Shown here piece by piece: positions 60,861 through 64,000 of a stretch of DNA of 64,000 nt. Below the pieces are notes generated by a model. It made no database searches, was not told the DNA's origin, and was given only the letters and a program-made list of their open reading frames with translations. The DNA is from Linyphia triangularis. Lineage: Eukaryota > Arthropoda > Arachnida > Araneae > Linyphiidae. Numbering within the stretch: the stretch's first letter is position 1; each line of letters begins with the position of its first letter. The translations under genes and the position numbers were made by a program. Location: positions 112,811,280 to 112,875,279 of the forward strand of contig OZ021721.1 of NCBI GenBank assembly GCA_963978545.1, read 5' to 3'.

Positions 60861-61199
60861 CTAAAGATTTTTTTTGAAAAAGCATAATTAATTTTTCACA
60901 AACTAAAATTCGATTAATTATAAGCAGATAGCAGTTTTGCAGTGTAATCAGAGCATATTAAGATTTTAGTAACACAAAATGTTATGTAAAACAAATCATT
61001 TATACTGTAGTAAAAGAAGGCAAATATAGATTCATCAAAAATTGGTAGTTGTAGCCAGAATTAGAAAGAATTAATTTTTTAGAAAACTTTTTTGTGAAAA
61101 CCAAATCTTATTTTTCCATATTGGATACAAATTATGTATTCATATTAGATCCTAGAACAATTAAGAATAAAACTTTTTTCAATATTATTATACATTATA

Positions 61200-62578
61200 T
61201 TATAAAACTTATAGTAATAAAACAAAGCTAAACTCCTAATGGGTTTTGGCCTTCTAATTGTATATGTCAAACAGAATATTAAAATTTTAATTAGTTCTTT
61301 TTTAATTAATTTTTTTTTTACAAAGCGACTTCAAACAGAGATACAGCTCCAAAATTTTCCACATAAGTAGTTTTAGCCTTCTAATTGTAGTTTTGAAAAA
61401 CAGAATTTTAAAATTTTGATTAGTTTTTTTTTTTTTTAATTAATTTTCTTACTTAACAGATTCTTTACAATACGTTTTCTAATAGGGCTACAGCTTTGAA
61501 ATATTCCAACATAAGTAGTTTTGACCTTCTGATTGGAATTTTGAAAAACAGAATTTTAAATTTTTATTTAGTTTTTTTTTAACTAATTTTTTTAATTAAT
61601 CAATAAATATGTTACAAAACGATTTCTAACAGGGCTACAGCTCTGACATTTCAACATAAATAGTTTTGGCCTTTTAATTGGACTTTTGAAAAACAGAATT
61701 TTAAATTTTTATTGTGTTCTTTTTTAATTAATTAACAAACATTTTGCAAAACGACTTCAAACAGAGATACAGCTCCGAAATTTTAAACATAAGTAGTTTT
61801 AGCCATCTAATTGTTGTTTTGAAAAACAGAATTTTATAATTTTGATTATTTTTTTTAATTAATTTTCTTAATTAAATTTTTTTCTTTACAAAACGGCTTC
61901 TAATAGGGCTACAGCTCTGAAATATCCAACATAAGTAGTTTTGGCCTTCTGATCGGACTTCATAAAACAGAATTTTATTTTTATTTAGTTTTTTTTAATT
62001 AATTTTTTTAATTAATTAATAAATATGTTACAAAACGATTTCTAATAGGGCTACAGCTCTGAAATTTTCAAAATAAGTAGTTTTGGCCTTTTAATTGGAA
62101 TTTTGAAAAACAGAATTAATAATTTTTATTTTGTCATTTTTTAATTAATTCTTTTAATTAATTAATAAACATTTTACAAAACGACTACTAATAGGGCTAC
62201 AGCTTTGAAATTTTCAACATAAGTAATTTTGGCCTTCTAACTGGACTTTTGAAAAACAGAATTTTAAATTTTTATTTAGTTTCTTTTAATTATTATTTTT
62301 TTAATTAATTTATTATTATTTTATAAAACGATTTCTAATAGGGCTATACCTCTGAAATTTTCAACACAAGTAGTTTTGGCTTTCTAATTAGACTTTTGGA
62401 AAACAGAATTTGAAATTTTTATTTTGTTCTTTTTTGATTAATTTGTTTAATTAATTAATAAATATTTGATAAAATGACTACTAATAGGGCTACAGCTCTG
62501 AAATTTTCCACATAAGTAGTTTTGGCCTTCTAATTGGACTTTTGAAAAACATAATTTTAAAATTTTATTTGTTTTTTA
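61200..62578 (+). repeat. Satellite-like tandem array, about 143-bp monomer
   Basis: About ten diverged monomers. GTAGTTTTGGCCTTCTAATT-like words recur near 61245, 61370, 61516, 61660, 61795, 61935, 62078, 62224, 62370 and 62516. Each is followed by GAAAAACAGAATTTTAAA, a T-rich AATTAATT stretch, ACAAAACGAC and CTAATAGGGCTACAGCTCTG. Non-coding. Confidence 0.92.
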
Positions 62579-62580
62579 TA

Positions 62581-63029
62581 ATGAGGAACTTTCATGTTTT
62601 TTGGTTTTATTTTTAAATAAAAGTAGAGAAAAAATCATGAAAAACAATACCATTCTTTCAAAAATTTGAGCTCGGATAGATAGTTAAAAAAATATTTAGT
62701 TTTTCACTTTGCGATTTGGAGGGAAAAAGTCACTTTTAAGTAAAACGTCAACGCGCAGATAATGAACCAGTCTAAAACCTGTTTTAGAAGAGGAATAAGT
62801 ATGATTTCTCCTTCATTTTGCGACTTTATCTCTGCGTAACCACGTCACGGTTTTTTCATGCGTTTTTGGTCACGTGATTTTTGCTTTGATTTCGGCTAAT
62901 TTCAAACTCGATTTTTGATTAATTGAAAGCATAAAGATAAAAAATAATTGCACTGCTCAAATATATTCGTTGGATAACACTAGAAAATACCAAAAATACT
63001 TATTTTCTTCACTTGTGCAAGTTCCTCAT
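62581..63029. mobile_element. 449-bp MITE inserted in the satellite
   Basis: TA at 62579-62580 and 63030-63031 flank ATGAGGAACTT and AAGTTCCTCAT, exact 11-bp inverses. The satellite resumes immediately on both sides. Related copies: 1831-2005 and, by its ends, 24884-26541. Confidence 0.88.
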
Positions 63030-64000
63030 TAACCTTTTTTAATTAGTTTACAAATATTTTACAAAAAGGTTTCTAATTGGGCTACAGTTCTAAAATTTTC
63101 AAAACAATTAGTTTTGGCCTTCTAATTGGACTTTGGACAAAAAGAATGCGAAAATTTAAATTTGTTTTTTAATTAATTTTTTTAATTAATATTTTTACAA
63201 AAAGCGACTTCTAATAGGCCTAGAGCTCTGAATAATAAATTGTAAAGGGGTGTTGTATCATTGTATTAACGGGGATTTTTTTTTTCTGTGTGTGTCTCGA
63301 CAGGGTAGAGACTTCTCATATTAAGGCTTTACGTACCAATTAGATTTTAGTGAGTGAAGCGAACTTATGCTTACACAGCAATGAACCTTTCAGCGAGAGA
63401 AGCGAGCCTATGCTTGCTTCCCTCTTCTGGAAAAAATCAGGGAAATGTCAGGGAATTTGGTAAAATTACCCTTTAATCAGGGAATTTCAAAAACGTCACG
63501 GTTTTTTCATGCGTTTTTGGTCACGTGATTTTTGCTTTGATTTCGGCTAATTTCAAACTCGATTTTTGATTAATTGAAAGCATAAAGATAAAAAATAATT
63601 GCACTGCTCAAATATATTCGTTGGATAACACTAGAAAATACCAAAAATACTTATTTTCTTCACTTGTGCAAGTTCCTCATTAACCTTTTTTAATTAGTTT
63701 ACAAATATTTTACAAAAAGGTTTCTAATTGGGCTACAGTTCTAAAATTTTCAAAACAATTAGTTTTGGCCTTCTAATTGGACTTTGGACAAAAAGAATGC
63801 GAAAATTTAAATTTGTTTTTTAATTAATTTTTTTAATTAATATTTTTACAAAAAGCGACTTCTAATAGGCCTAGAGCTCTGAATAATAAATTGTAAAGGG
63901 GTGTTGTATCATTGTATTAACGGGGATTTTTTTTTTCTGTGTGTGTCTCGACAGGGTAGAGACTTCTCATATTAAGGCTTTACGTACCAATTAGATTTTA
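62842..64000 (+). repeat. Tandem duplication, 651-bp period, running off the window
   Basis: 62842-63349 and 63493-64000 read identically over 508 bp; both start ACGTCACGG. The unit holds the right part of the MITE, the satellite piece and a GAAGCGA/CAGCAATGAACC-rich segment. The second copy is cut by the window edge. Confidence 0.93.
63032..63245 (+). repeat. Satellite continuation, about 1.5 monomers
   Basis: Continues the array interrupted at 62579, with GGGCTACAGTTC near 63078 and TAGGCCTAGAGCTCTG near 63210. Confidence 0.85.

Overview
This is an AT-rich, intron-dense, repeat-laden animal nuclear segment. Exons of 54-276 nt sit in introns of up to about 8 kb, separated by tRNA-derived SINEs, MITEs and decayed DNA transposons. 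The architecture and repeats suggest an arthropod, plausibly an arachnid; that placement is inference. There is no bacterial, organellar or viral gene organisation.

Two host genes are supported. (1) On the + strand, positions 4577-43599 hold 14 exons that splice in frame into 631 codons of a Rap1GAP-type GTPase-activating protein. The Rap-GAP catalytic domain with its Asn thumb is encoded around 16.3-22.1 kb. A Ser-rich linker and a C-terminal coiled coil follow, and the stop is at 43597-43599. The start exon(s) lie left of the window or were not recognised. A repeat-poor stretch with several AATAAA signals follows (43600-49030) and may be a long 3' UTR. (2) On the - strand, 58462 down to 52421 holds three exons of a 148-residue secreted ML-domain protein resembling GM2 ganglioside activator. 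Its start has a TATA box and an Inr-like site at the right spacing. A 15-copy, 21-bp minisatellite abuts the promoter, and every unit carries the palindrome TTCCTGGAA, which fits the STAT pattern TTCNNNGAA.

The rest is mobile DNA. Elements with defined ends are a mariner-like element (9602-11639, with another insertion inside it), a Tc1-like element (41311-42917), a hAT element with a perfect 8-bp duplication (59880-60804), a piggyBac-type MITE (55270-55499), a TA-flanked foldback MITE (57098-57300) and a pogo-like remnant (18781-19233). There is an inverted pair of probable solo LTRs (4879-5314 and 34654-35105) and four SINE types. Two elements (5966-8278 and 31819-34320) encode remnants of the same unassigned protein family and both have long inverted termini whose end segment is repeated internally. 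I regard this pair and the STAT-like promoter array as the most interesting signals.

From 61.2 kb to the right edge lies a satellite-like array of a roughly 143-bp monomer, interrupted by a MITE and followed by a 651-bp-period tandem duplication whose copies look identical over the visible 508 bases.

All calls are from reading the sequence and remembered family motifs; no search was run.
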